A stretch of DNA of 64,000 bases, taken from Spirosoma panaciterrae DSM 21099. Its GTDB lineage: Bacteria; Bacteroidota; Bacteroidia; Cytophagales; Spirosomataceae. Below the pieces are notes generated by a model that worked only from the letters and a program-made list of their open reading frames with translations, searched no databases and was not told the DNA's origin. Below, in pieces: positions 44,301-52,417 of this stretch (position 1 is the stretch's first letter; the number at the start of each line of letters is the position of its first letter). The position numbers and the translations under genes were made by a program. Location: contig NZ_KB893172.1 of the NCBI RefSeq assembly GCF_000374025.1, positions 704,307-768,306 of the forward strand. The letters run 5' to 3'.

Positions 44301-44955
44301 CATTTCTATTACCAGTCCTTTCAATCCCTCCTGGACTAATGGCTGTTAAACGCGCCTGACCACCCCCACGCCCAGGGTAATAGCTGTTAGCTCCAGCTAT
44401 GCCATCTGTGCCAGGCCCGGCAAATCCTCCTCCGCCCCCGCCACCAATTGTGTATGGCGCATTTTCCTGATTGCCCCCCAATCCGCCAGCAGGCCCTCCC
44501 AGGCCCTGCCCACCGCCCCCCAGTTCGTCTCTGTCCAAACTGCCACCACCACCACCACCACTCGCCATTAGTAATGTTAGTATGTTGCCCTGGTTGAGTA
44601 CAATGGCTGTACCCCCGCCCCCGCCCCCGGCTCCCCCATTTTTCATATTATAGCCACTTTCACCTACTATAAAAATGAGTTGATCTCCACTCTGAATGGT
44701 AGTGGTCGATACCATTTTGGAGCCACTTCCTCCAGGGTTAATATAATAAGAGCCTCCATCAGCCCCATCGCCCCCCTTGGTTGTCAGGGTTACACTAAAG
44801 GGGCCACCTGCCGGAACGGTATAGGAATAGTAACCCGTGGTGGTGTAGGATTGTGTTACGGTCTGCGCCAGGCTACTGACCGATAAGCTTGTGTGGAGAA
44901 GCAGAAAAAAACAGAAAAACCAGCGGGTTAAGGTTGGTAGAGCGTATGTTTTCAT
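41383..44955 (-). CDS. large secreted glycine-rich, beta-helix and Ig-like surface protein
   Basis: From the ATG at 44955 the product is 1190 residues with a signal peptide (WFFCFFLLLHTSLSVSSLAQ). Residues of about 40-290 are a glycine-rich domain with long Gly runs. A right-handed parallel beta-helix (about 400-760) follows, with repeated GGAIYNxG and NCxFxNN turns, ending in an anchor-type motif with INAGLSSA and VDMGAYEFQG. Next come Ig-like domains, including TYQWFKNGASLGSAQIAST, then a C-terminal domain ending NIYARILNGL. That C-terminus matches the partial gene at the right edge. The protein is probably a cell-surface adhesin or matrix protein. It has no recognisable catalytic residues. 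Confidence 0.8.
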   Translation of the reverse strand: MKTYALPTLTRWFFCFFLLLHTSLSVSSLAQTVTQSYTTTGYYSYTVPAGGPFSVTLTTKGGDGADGGSYYINPGGSGSKMVSTTTIQSGDQLIFIVGESGYNMKNGGAGGGGGGTAIVLNQGNILTLLMASGGGGGGSLDRDELGGGGQGLGGPAGGLGGNQENAPYTIGGGGGGGFAGPGTDGIAGANSYYPGRGGGQARLTAISPGGIERTGNRNGGQGFGGGGSAHTYGSSGGGGGGYGGGNGSPSTSQSNSRAQGGYSYGNGTITLGVDGGGTQADGFATIQFAANSIKATLKSTPITSCLGQTVSIPGSITATGNWTLQLSDGATVSGTNSGTFAVAVSPTLSTTYTITSAAYANSLAQPANLTGSTIVKIVAPANRLYVKANATGANTGSSWTDAFTNLQDALNYGCTSALTEIWVARGTYKPGTTRAASFAMLPGVKIYGGFEGAESDLSQRPAIDPMNGAPSSSTLSGDLGQAGRAYHVVYNPSSLSLTASAQLDGFVITGGNANGQLDNQYYGGGMYNDGNGSGKFCSPTIANCLFVNNQTSAFGGAIYNGGTLGGLASPTLINCAFVSNTAQMGGAIYNDGVQGVSSPRITNCFFGNNQVSAFGGALYNEGRSGNSSPALVNCGFLNNSAGTGNGGALSNSGAFGVCLPTFTNCSFQGNTANLGALMINSGVDGNCTPQLTNCIIFNQGGSNAIYNSFSSASLLYSLVEPTVTGYTTDPSNLTVTSNPFSSTTSLTLNACTPAINAGLSSASGINGITTDLANNARIVGAAVDMGAYEFQGDPSFPIAFTQQPPSASAVCAGSALRIPTSLTGSEPITYQWFKNGASLGSAQIASTLSLTSLQTTDAGSYSLVAIGVCNSLTSSTFSLTVNTITAAILNPGPGSLTLSCGSSTVSLTATGGTTYQWDDASTQPVRVFSQASSYSVIVSSALGCSATASVTVFFRNTLNPSAMTFTPMAPVGSVINLTASGGNAYQWTSPTSASFTTANSNANISARLLAAGPQTFTVVVTLGACQQTRTVSVTATNGPDLSPIIYLPDANFSPGPSAKQFLVRVYEVGWLPTAPSSITITLTAPSGYSMSFDASQTSINVSGGDANPVTVNNSDWEIINTIDNQQLTLRARSGVYIRGGSQSVLGLTLVRTTANTGSVSNLTVNVANDSSGQYDRLSTNNIYARILNGL

Positions 44956-45148
44956 AACAATTGATAGGATACTTGCAGGCGTTTTTGGGAAAGTCAATGA
45001 GGTAGGTTCCTCCTGTTCGGGAACATACGTTCATTAAAATTGCATCATATACGCGGCTACATGCGTTTTTAGGGCATAGACAAACGCATAGACAAATAGG
45101 TAAGTGTTTGTCTGTCAGTTGGTTGAAAATAATTATTTGGGGTGTACC

Positions 45149-46972
45149 TCAGGCGTCGAGCAGTTCCCCTAGTTGCGATTGCCCATCAATGCCCAGGCGT
45201 TTGCGCAATCGGTACTTAGTGGTACGTACCGAGCTGGGCGAAATGCCGAGCATACGGCTCATCTGACGGGTGTCGATCTTAAGTCTGGAGAGGGCCAGTA
45301 ACCGTTCTTCGGCCGGGGTCAGGTTTTTGAATTGCGCGTGGAGCTGGGTGAAAAAATACGGAAATACCCGCTCAAAACGTCGCCGAAACTCATCCCAGTC
45401 CTCGTTGGTAAGCAGGCTGGCATTGATCAGGTTGTGCTGTAGATCGAGCATTACCTGGCCGGATTTACCAGTTGGTTGGGGAAGTCGTTCCAGGTCTGCG
45501 TTGATGGTATCGATGAGCGAGTCCTTCTGGCGAAGGTTTTCCATAAAAACTGCTAAATCTGTACGAGCCCGCTCCAGCTCATCAACGGCCCGTTGCTTTT
45601 CTAGCTGTAAGCGCTTTTCCCGCTCGGTATTGGCCAGTGCTTCCTGCCGTCGCCGTCGCTGGGTAAGCTGGTAGAGCCGAAAAAACAGAGCCGAGGTAAT
45701 CACCAGCATCGTGGCAATTGCCCAGACCCGGAATTGCTGTTCGTCGTGCTTGGCCCGTATCCCTGCGACTTCCAGTTGATGCTTCTGAATCAATAGTTTC
45801 TGCTCAACCAGCGAAATTTGCTCCGAATTATACCGTTTGTTGATTTGCTCATCGAGCCGGGCCATGCTATCGAGATACCAATAGGCTTTCGGCAGGTTAT
45901 TGACGCTCTGATAATACTGACGGGCTATGTCGCAGTACATACGCCGGTAGTTTTCGTTTTTCAGATTTTCGCCAAACAGATTCGCTCCCTGATTACGTTG
46001 AAAAAAATTCGCCGATTCAGTCAGAAAATAAGCACAGCTATCCAGTTGATGCTGTAGTAGATAGGCTCGGGCCAGGCTTAAGGCCGCCTGATCGGGCAGG
46101 TCACCTTTTTCGGCGTTCAGGTGTAGCGCATAGTCGAATTTCAGGGCTGCAATAGCCGGTGAGAGTCGTCGCTGATGCAGGTAAATTTTAGACAGGTTAC
46201 CATAGATATTTGCCTGGTTGGCTAGGTCTTTATGGGTTCGGGCAACCTGTAGGGCCTTCTGAAAACTCAGTTCGGCTCGTTTAACATCCGTGGAATTTTG
46301 TAACTGGCTGATTTTTAGATACGACAAGCCTAGTGCATTGTGGACCTGGAGGGCCAGACTCGGATTGAAAGCCGGGTAGCGGGCCGATTCCTGAAACATC
46401 TCAATCGCTTTGCCGTACTCCTTGAAATGATAATAAATTAGCCCTAGCTCATACAGGTAGCGGCTAATGGCGGGTACGGTTGCATAACCGAGTTTTCGAA
46501 ACCGACTGTTGGCTGATAGCAGATACTCGAAGGCATGCCCATAGGTTTCGGCCAAAAAATAATATTCTCCGGCAAAGTGTTCACACACCCCGGTCATCTG
46601 CTCGTCGCCCTCCTCTTCGGCTTCATTGGCTGCCCGAACAAAAAGTGCGGCTTTCTGGGGGGTACTTAGCTTGTCGCCATTTTTGGCGTAGGTGTCCCGG
46701 ATAAAGCGGACGTACCGTCGCAACGGCTGATCATGTACCAGCCGCCCAAGCGAATCAAATTGGTCCAGCCGGGCGAAAGCAACTGTCTGATTGGTAAGCG
46801 CCGTATAGGAGGTATCAAAATAATTTAGGGTAATCACTACCCGATTGGCGGGGTTCGTCTGAGCAAGCTGACGAAGGATGGCTTGACAATAGGAGTTTTC
46901 GGGATGAAAACATGTAATTATAACAAGTAGAATGAATAGGTTTTTTGACAACCTCAACGATACTCTTGCCAT
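45149..46972 (-). CDS. TPR-repeat membrane protein with C-terminal LuxR-like HTH
   Basis: The 607-residue protein has a signal or first TM (LFILLVIITCFHPENSYCQ). About six TPR-like helix pairs follow (residues of about 90-370, for example AVSRYLYELGLIYYHFKEYG-type repeats), then a TM helix near 420 (FRVWAIATMLVITSALFFRL) and a coiled coil at about 440-500. The C-terminal HTH contains LTPAEERLLALSRLKIDTRQ, then MSRMLGISPSSVRTTKYRLR. The periplasmic TPR, TM, coiled coil and cytoplasmic HTH order suggests a one-component sensor that reports on an envelope signal. No kinase domain is present. It neighbours a plus-strand TPR lipoprotein that might share its signal. Confidence 0.82.
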   Translation of the reverse strand: MARVSLRLSKNLFILLVIITCFHPENSYCQAILRQLAQTNPANRVVITLNYFDTSYTALTNQTVAFARLDQFDSLGRLVHDQPLRRYVRFIRDTYAKNGDKLSTPQKAALFVRAANEAEEEGDEQMTGVCEHFAGEYYFLAETYGHAFEYLLSANSRFRKLGYATVPAISRYLYELGLIYYHFKEYGKAIEMFQESARYPAFNPSLALQVHNALGLSYLKISQLQNSTDVKRAELSFQKALQVARTHKDLANQANIYGNLSKIYLHQRRLSPAIAALKFDYALHLNAEKGDLPDQAALSLARAYLLQHQLDSCAYFLTESANFFQRNQGANLFGENLKNENYRRMYCDIARQYYQSVNNLPKAYWYLDSMARLDEQINKRYNSEQISLVEQKLLIQKHQLEVAGIRAKHDEQQFRVWAIATMLVITSALFFRLYQLTQRRRRQEALANTEREKRLQLEKQRAVDELERARTDLAVFMENLRQKDSLIDTINADLERLPQPTGKSGQVMLDLQHNLINASLLTNEDWDEFRRRFERVFPYFFTQLHAQFKNLTPAEERLLALSRLKIDTRQMSRMLGISPSSVRTTKYRLRKRLGIDGQSQLGELLDA

Positions 46973-47301
46973 AAAATGGTGTGTATTAATTGGTCTATAA
47001 CGTTGGGTAAATGACTATTTATGAAACGAATAGACTAAAATATCATATTCATTTAATAAATTGAAATGATTGCAAAGGATCGTAAGTAAACGGATACTGA
47101 ATTTTTCTCAGTGCCGGGTATAGGTGACGTTGCTTTAACCGAATCAGAGAAGCACAGCTAATCAGAAGTCATGTTCTCAACGAGTCTCTATGCCCGTACG
47201 AAATGGCGTGATTTCTGAAACCTAACTGGAAAACGGTTCGGGAATTTGTATTGACCCGAGTGCCGATTGCGCAGTACGATTGCCCTCACTTTCCTCAGAC
47301 C
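46973..47301. other. intergenic region between divergent TPR genes
   Basis: No gene is supported. The part near 46980-47060 is AT-rich and probably carries the promoter of the TPR-HTH gene. No clear -7 box or hairpin was seen. Confidence 0.4.
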
Positions 47302-49032
47302 ATGAATAAAAACCGATTAGAACTGCTTGTGTGTCTGGGCCTGACCAGGCTGATTATGGCTTGCCAGCCTGGTCAGAAGGCTACCGACAATCAATCGATT
47401 GCCCAGGTTATCTGCCGAACGCTCCCAACCGATAAGGCCTGGTATAGTTCAGGAAAGAGGGCTCCGTTGTTCGAAGGGTTAGGGAACCTGCATTTCCCCA
47501 TTACAACCCGGCATAAGGAAGTTCAGCGCTATTTCGATCAGGGGCTTATGCTGGCCGGAGGGTTCAACCATGCCGAAGCCGCCCGTTCGTTCTACGAAGC
47601 TACCCGCCTTGATTCTTCCTGCGCAATGGCGTACTGGGGGTTTAGTTATGTGCTGGGGCCCAACTACAACGCGGGTATGGAATCGGATAATTATGAACGA
47701 GCTTATGCCGCCATCCAAAAGGCTGTCAACTACGCAACGGGTTGTAACGAGAAAGAAAAAGCACTGATTGCCGCCCTTGCCAAACGCTATCCGGCACAAC
47801 CCGTCGTGGATCGCCGACCGTACGATGTTGCGTATTCACAGGCTATGAAACAGGTGCATGAGCGTTTTCAGGAAGATGCTGATGTGGCAGCCCTGTATGC
47901 CGAATCGATAATGGACCTGCATCCCTGGGATTTGTGGGAGAAAGATGGTCGACCTAAACCCTGGACGCCCGAGATCGTAGCAAGCCTCGAGGGATTGCTG
48001 GCTCGTTATCCCGACCACAGCACACTCCATCACTTATACATTCACGCGGTTGAGGCCTCGCAAACCCCAGAGCGCGCGCTGAAAAGCGCAGCAATTCTGA
48101 GTAAAGTAGCGCCCAGGTCCAGCCATCTGGTGCATATGCCTTCGCATATTTACATCCGCACGGGCAAGTATCATGAAGGCTCCGTCAGTAATCAGAAAGC
48201 CGTAGCTGTAGATAGTGCGTATTTGAGAGGGTGCTATGCACAGGGTATTTTCCCGCTGTCGTATTTTCCGCATAATTACCATTTGCTGGTGGCTACGGCC
48301 ACGCTGGAAGGAAACCGTAAATGGGCCATGCGTTCGGCACAAAAGATGGCTGAGTACACAAAGAAATCACTCATGGCCGATTCGGGCTGGAGTATGCTTC
48401 AGCATTATTACACCATTCCGTACCATGTAGCACTTAAGTTTACCGACTGGGACGATGTGCTGAAAATGAGCCAGACCGATACGATCCGGTTACCGTATCC
48501 TACTGCCATTCGGCATTACGCACGGGGAATGGCTCTGCTTGGTAAACAGCAGCTTATGCAGGCGAAAACTGAACTTCAACAGTTTGAGAAAGCAACTGCT
48601 GATCCTGATATACCAAAGCTCACAACGGGAGGTATCAACCAGATGAGTGCTATTCTGGCAATTGCCCATCGGGTACTGAAGGGCGAAATCCTGGCGACCG
48701 AAGGGCAACTGACACCAGCCATAGCTTTACTCCGTGAAGCCGTTACGCTGGAGGATAGGCTGAATTATAACGAGCCACCCGACTGGTTCTTTTCGGTACG
48801 GCATAACCTGGGCGCTATGTTGCTGAAAGCAAAACGATACCCGGAAGCCGAAGCCGTTTATCGGGCCGACCTAACGGTATTTCCACGTAATGCCTGGGCA
48901 TTGGCGGGCTTGCATAAGGCACAGGTAAGTCAACGATTAACGACGCAAGCACAGCAAACGCAGGTGGTATTGGTGCAGGCGTCAGCATGGGCCGATCGGG
49001 ATATTAAAGCGAAGATGTTGAGTGGCTTGTAG
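47302..49032 (+). CDS. TPR-repeat lipoprotein
   Basis: From the ATG at 47302 the product is 576 residues with a lipoprotein leader whose lipobox is IMAC. A TPR array spans the protein; clear motifs include VQRYFDQGLMLAGGFNHAEA near residue 75, AMAYWGFSYVLGPNYNAGME, and HNLGAMLLKAKRYPEAEAVY near the C-terminus. The pattern resembles bacterial TPR proteins of unknown role that start YFDQGL...GFNHAEA-RSF. It is probably in the outer membrane facing the periplasm. A perfect hairpin follows the gene. No enzymatic motif is visible. Confidence 0.8.
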   Translation: MNKNRLELLVCLGLTRLIMACQPGQKATDNQSIAQVICRTLPTDKAWYSSGKRAPLFEGLGNLHFPITTRHKEVQRYFDQGLMLAGGFNHAEAARSFYEATRLDSSCAMAYWGFSYVLGPNYNAGMESDNYERAYAAIQKAVNYATGCNEKEKALIAALAKRYPAQPVVDRRPYDVAYSQAMKQVHERFQEDADVAALYAESIMDLHPWDLWEKDGRPKPWTPEIVASLEGLLARYPDHSTLHHLYIHAVEASQTPERALKSAAILSKVAPRSSHLVHMPSHIYIRTGKYHEGSVSNQKAVAVDSAYLRGCYAQGIFPLSYFPHNYHLLVATATLEGNRKWAMRSAQKMAEYTKKSLMADSGWSMLQHYYTIPYHVALKFTDWDDVLKMSQTDTIRLPYPTAIRHYARGMALLGKQQLMQAKTELQQFEKATADPDIPKLTTGGINQMSAILAIAHRVLKGEILATEGQLTPAIALLREAVTLEDRLNYNEPPDWFFSVRHNLGAMLLKAKRYPEAEAVYRADLTVFPRNAWALAGLHKAQVSQRLTTQAQQTQVVLVQASAWADRDIKAKMLSGL

Positions 49033-49065
49033 CGGCTCCACAAATGGCAGTATCATCTGTAAAGG

Positions 49066-49108
49066 ATAGCCCTCATCAGAAGAAGCTAACTCTTCTGATG
49101 AGGGCTAT
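49066..49108. terminator. perfect 17-bp hairpin between convergent genes
   Basis: Arms 49066-49082 and 49092-49108 pair perfectly around a 9-nt loop, 33 nt after the TPR lipoprotein stop. It probably terminates both that gene and the converging small secreted gene. Confidence 0.75.
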
Positions 49109-49135
49109 TGTCTATCTGAATGCTGATGAGGGGGA

Positions 49136-49534
49136 TTATTGTACAGCAACGACCCGGTTCACAATAGATGGTTTGTGGGTTGATAGTTTGACCGTCTGGG
49201 TTGTGGTTTCCACGCCGTTGGTCACTTCCAGTTGGTATACGCCGTCTTCCAGATCATTCAGATTTAATTGAGTCCGATACGATTCTTCTTTTTTGCCCAA
49301 GCGGTAGTTATACAGGACACGGCCATCGGCGCTTTTCAGGCGAATGTCGACAGGTCCCCCTTTTTCTTTGTCGAGGGCCACATTGAGTTTGCCGCTTACC
49401 GTCGTGTAAATGCCGGTTTTGAACGTAGCTGCCTGAGTCGCTTTTGTGCCCGGATTGGTTTCGGCAAACGTAGCAACTGTAGAAACAAGACCCAGCGAAA
49501 GGGCTAAAGCGAAGGTTTTAACGAGCGTTTTCAT
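49136..49534 (-). CDS. small secreted protein, paralogue of the one at 37270-37644
   Basis: From the ATG at 49534 the product is 132 residues with a clear signal peptide (FALALSLGLVSTVATFAE). The mature part reads as a small beta-sandwich: FKTGIYTTVSGKLNVALDKE, RLKSADGRVLYNYRLGKK, LNLNDLEDGVYQLEVTNG, and an ending VNRVVAVQ. The K(L/M)NV, LY, DLxDGxYQLE and hydrophobic-Gln terminus recur in the paralogue at 37270-37644, and the first part is echoed in the 75-residue protein at 3151. These look like members of one Cytophagales-type secreted family without known function. Confidence 0.75.
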   Translation of the reverse strand: MKTLVKTFALALSLGLVSTVATFAETNPGTKATQAATFKTGIYTTVSGKLNVALDKEKGGPVDIRLKSADGRVLYNYRLGKKEESYRTQLNLNDLEDGVYQLEVTNGVETTTQTVKLSTHKPSIVNRVVAVQ

Positions 49535-49594
49535 AGTAGTATGTTGTTTATGTTGTTGTTCTAAGCAGGTCGGGGTTATTCCCGATTGGTGAAA

Positions 49595-49602
49595 CAAAGA
49601 TA
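49595..49602 (-). promoter_or_regulatory. Bacteroidota -7 box (TATCTTTG)
   Basis: On the minus strand TATCTTTG matches TAnnTTTG, with about 60 nt to the ATG at 49534. Confidence 0.5.
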
Positions 49603-49748
49603 TAGGCTGTGGATGGTACTATGTAATGCAAACTACTGGAACGGTTGCCCGATTGGATGAGTGGTTGGAAAATGGGGGGCATTGAGCAAACGGCCCTGTT
49701 GGATTGCTGGTGGTTAGCTTGCAATTTTGTTTGGCAATCTGTTTGTAT

Positions 49749-50537
49749 ATGGCCTCATCACTCTTGAATTCTGAAGCTCCCTGCCGCGTACCTGCTTTAT
49801 TTACCGGATTTGAAGACCTCATTGCTGCCGAAAGTACCCGGCATGGGGGTGTTAGTCCGGCTCCCTTTTCGTCGCTCAACCTGGGCATCAATACCGCCGA
49901 TGAACCCGCCAATGTGGAAGAAAACCGACGCCGTTTCTTCGCTGCAATTGGGGCCAGTACCTATCCATTTGCGTCGTCGTATCAGGTACATGGCACAGAA
50001 ATCCTGTATGCTACTGAGGCCGGACGATACGAAGGCTATGATGCCCTCATCACGAATAAGCCAGGGCTTCTGGTTGGCGTAACCGTTGCCGATTGTGTAC
50101 CTATTCTGATTTACGATGCCAGGCAGAAGGCTGTTGCGGCTGTTCATGCAGGGTGGCGCGGTACGGCAGGAAAAATTGTATCCAGAACCCTGACCCGTAT
50201 GCAGGACCAGTTTGGGACCAGAGCCACTGATTGTTTTGCCTATATCGGAACATGCATCGACGAATGTTCCTTTGAAGTCGGTCCGGAAGTAGCTGAACAG
50301 TTTGAGTCAGCGTTCAAGCGGGAAGACGCGAATACCGGAAAAAGTTTTATCGATCTGAAAAAGGCCAATGCACACTTACTGGTCAATTTCGGTGTCCCGG
50401 AAAAACAGGTCGAAACATCCTCATTCTCAACTGTTATCGACAATCGGGATTACTTTTCTTACCGGGTCGAAAACGGTACTACTGGCCGAATGCTGGCCGT
50501 GATTGGGTTGAAATATGAACAAATTGTTGAGGGGTGA
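49749..50537 (+). CDS. YfiH-family purine nucleoside phosphorylase / polyphenol-oxidase-like protein
   Basis: The ATG at 49749 gives a 262-residue protein with the full set of Cu-oxidase_4 (YfiH/LACC1) motifs: THGGVS-like RHGGVSPAPFSSLNLG, the His of SSYQVHGTEIL, the Cys of TVADCVPILIYD, and the His of AVHAGWRGTAGK. These His and Cys residues form the zinc site. Members are cytoplasmic and in recent work act on purine nucleosides (adenosine deaminase and phosphorylase activities); the older polyphenol-oxidase name is misleading. It precedes the GlsB gene by 51 bp on the same strand. The longer frame uses a TTG at 49704 and is not preferred. Confidence 0.9.
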   Translation: MASSLLNSEAPCRVPALFTGFEDLIAAESTRHGGVSPAPFSSLNLGINTADEPANVEENRRRFFAAIGASTYPFASSYQVHGTEILYATEAGRYEGYDALITNKPGLLVGVTVADCVPILIYDARQKAVAAVHAGWRGTAGKIVSRTLTRMQDQFGTRATDCFAYIGTCIDECSFEVGPEVAEQFESAFKREDANTGKSFIDLKKANAHLLVNFGVPEKQVETSSFSTVIDNRDYFSYRVENGTTGRMLAVIGLKYEQIVEG

Positions 50538-50588
50538 GTTATATAGCTGTTTTTACAAACTACTAGTGTTCACTCAACGATAAAAGTC

Positions 50589-50831
50589 ATGGGAATCTTA
50601 GTGTCAATTTTAGTCGGTGCGGTAGCCGGGTGGCTGGCCGACCTCGTGTTCAGACGGTTTTCGTTTTCATTATTTGCTGAAATCCTGCTCGGTATCGCCG
50701 GGGGATTTGTCGGTGGCTGGATATTTGGCCGCGATGGTGGTATTATCGATCAGATTCTGACGGCCTTCGTAGGCGCTGTGATTATTCTGGGTATTGCTGC
50801 CTTGATTAAGGGCCGGAGCAGTACGGTCTAG
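50589..50831 (+). CDS. GlsB/YeaQ/YmgE-family stress membrane protein
   Basis: The 80-residue protein has three membrane helices and the family's glycine pattern: VGAVAGWLADLVFR in the first, ILLGIAGGFVGGWIFGRDGG in the second, and FVGAVIILGIAALI in the third. It corresponds to the transglycosylase-associated/GlsB group, which is induced by stress in other bacteria and has no proven activity. It follows the YfiH gene on the same strand and may be co-transcribed. A long inverted repeat lies just past the stop codon. Confidence 0.9.
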   Translation: MGILVSILVGAVAGWLADLVFRRFSFSLFAEILLGIAGGFVGGWIFGRDGGIIDQILTAFVGAVIILGIAALIKGRSSTV

Positions 50832-50840
50832 ATAGACGGA

Positions 50841-50912
50841 AAAGGGAGAAGGGACGAACACAAAAAGGATTTTGCTACTGCATGCCTTTCTCCGTTCGTC
50901 CCTTCTCCCTTT
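50841..50912. terminator. 19-bp inverted repeat between convergent genes
   Basis: Arms 50841-50859 and 50894-50912 are perfectly complementary (purine-rich AAAGGGAGAAGGGACGAAC on the plus strand) with a 34-nt loop. It lies between the GlsB gene and the end of the acyl-CoA dehydrogenase gene, so it can terminate both. Confidence 0.6.
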
Positions 50913-50914
50913 CC

Positions 50915-52054
50915 TTATTTTAGGATCTGCCTCGAAATCACGATTTTTTGTATTTCGCTGGTACCTTCGCCAATGGTGCATAGTTTGGCATCCCGGTAAA
51001 ATTTCTCCACCGGAAAATCTTTTGTATAACCATACCCACCAAAAATCTGTACGGCTTCGTTGGCCACCCGTACGGCCGTTTCCGACGCAAATAGCTTGGC
51101 CATAGCCGACTCTTTGGTGACGGGTTTTCCGGAATCTTTCAGATCGGCAGCCTGATAGGTGAGTAATTTGGCCGCTTCGATGTCGGTAGCCATATCAGCC
51201 AGTTTAAAACTTATTCCCTGAAAATTAGCAATGGGTTGCCCAAATTGTTCGCGCTCTTTGGCATAGGTCAGCGCTGCTTCGTAGGCACCTATAGCAATTC
51301 CCAAACTCAGCGCTGCAATGGAAATTCGGCCACCATCCAGCACTTTCAGCGACTGAACAAACCCGTCGCCTACGTCGCCTAGCCGCTGACTGTCGGGAAT
51401 GCGGCAATCCTCAAACAGCATCTCGGCGGTTTCGGAAGCACGCATGCCCAGCTTATCCTCTTTACGACCACCCGAAAAACCGGGCGTACCTCGCTCTACC
51501 ACAAAGGCTGTTGCATTATGCTGGGTATTTGGCGAACCTGTACGCGCTATCACTACGGCGACATCACTGCTTTTGCCGTGCGTGATAAAGTTTTTGGCCC
51601 CGTTCAGTATCCAATGATCGCCATCCTGGACGGCCGTTGTGCGCATATTGGCCGCATCAGAACCCGTATTGGGTTCGGTTAGCCCCCAGGCACCAAGCCA
51701 TTCGCCGGTGGCCAGACGAGGTAGATAAGTTTGTTTCTGGGTTTCGTTGCCAAACAACAGGATATGATTCGTGCACAGCGAGTTGTGAGCAGCCATCGAT
51801 AACCCAACGGCTCCATCGACACGCGATAGCTCAACAATGGCCGTTACATAGTCACGATAGCCCAGTCCGGCTCCACCGTATAACTCGGGCACCAGCATGC
51901 CCATGAGTCCCTGATCGCCCAGTTGACGAAACAGATCGGCCGGAAAATGCTGATCTTCGTCCCACTGGCGACTGTTGGGGCGAATAAGTCGCTCGCTCAG
52001 TTCACGGATGGATTGGGATATTAATTCTTGATTTTCTACAATTTCGTTCGTCAT
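50915..52054 (-). CDS. acyl-CoA dehydrogenase
   Basis: From the ATG at 52054 the product is 379 residues, the normal length of a short- or medium-chain acyl-CoA dehydrogenase. Recognised parts are LFRQLGDQGLMGMLVPELYG, the flavin-binding WGLTEPNTGSDAANM, the substrate region KLGMRASETAEMLFEDCRIP, YAKEREQFGQPIANFQG, and the end FGGYGYTKDFPVEKFYRDAK with the catalytic Glu in IGEGTSEIQ. It oxidises an acyl-CoA to the 2-enoyl-CoA, passing electrons to ETF, in fatty-acid or branched-chain amino-acid breakdown. The frame from 52117 adds an unlikely N-terminal extension. Confidence 0.93.
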   Translation of the reverse strand: MTNEIVENQELISQSIRELSERLIRPNSRQWDEDQHFPADLFRQLGDQGLMGMLVPELYGGAGLGYRDYVTAIVELSRVDGAVGLSMAAHNSLCTNHILLFGNETQKQTYLPRLATGEWLGAWGLTEPNTGSDAANMRTTAVQDGDHWILNGAKNFITHGKSSDVAVVIARTGSPNTQHNATAFVVERGTPGFSGGRKEDKLGMRASETAEMLFEDCRIPDSQRLGDVGDGFVQSLKVLDGGRISIAALSLGIAIGAYEAALTYAKEREQFGQPIANFQGISFKLADMATDIEAAKLLTYQAADLKDSGKPVTKESAMAKLFASETAVRVANEAVQIFGGYGYTKDFPVEKFYRDAKLCTIGEGTSEIQKIVISRQILK

Positions 52055-52417
52055 AAATAAAAGTCGCCTGATGAAGCGATTAAGTAGAAATTTAGGGACA
52101 ATATGGCACAATTCCAAGTCTTTTTAAGAATTACCCTATATGTTACCTTATAGTTATATATTCTTTATTTTTACGTAAATTGATTTATGAAAACATATAT
52201 TCGTATACTAATGGATACTTTTTATTTTTTTATAGTGTCAAATTGACAATTCAAGAAATGAGCCTTTGGGAGGCCGTTGGTTCTGGGTCGCTGATTTGCC
52301 GATTAATCACTATTAGGCAAAGAGTAGGGTCAGTTATTGAAAAACTCCTATTTTTGTGACAACAGACATCAACAAAACGTCTATAAAGCATTGTCAAAAA
52401 TTAGCTAACTATACTTT
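52055..52417. other. intergenic region upstream of the UDP-glucose dehydrogenase gene
   Basis: No gene is supported. The part at about 52130-52240 is strongly AT-rich. A TATTTTTG box at 52349-52356 is the candidate promoter for the plus-strand gene. Confidence 0.45.
52349..52356 (+). promoter_or_regulatory. Bacteroidota -7 box (TATTTTTG)
   Basis: TATTTTTG matches TAnnTTTG, giving a leader of about 55 nt to the ATG at 52418. Confidence 0.45.
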
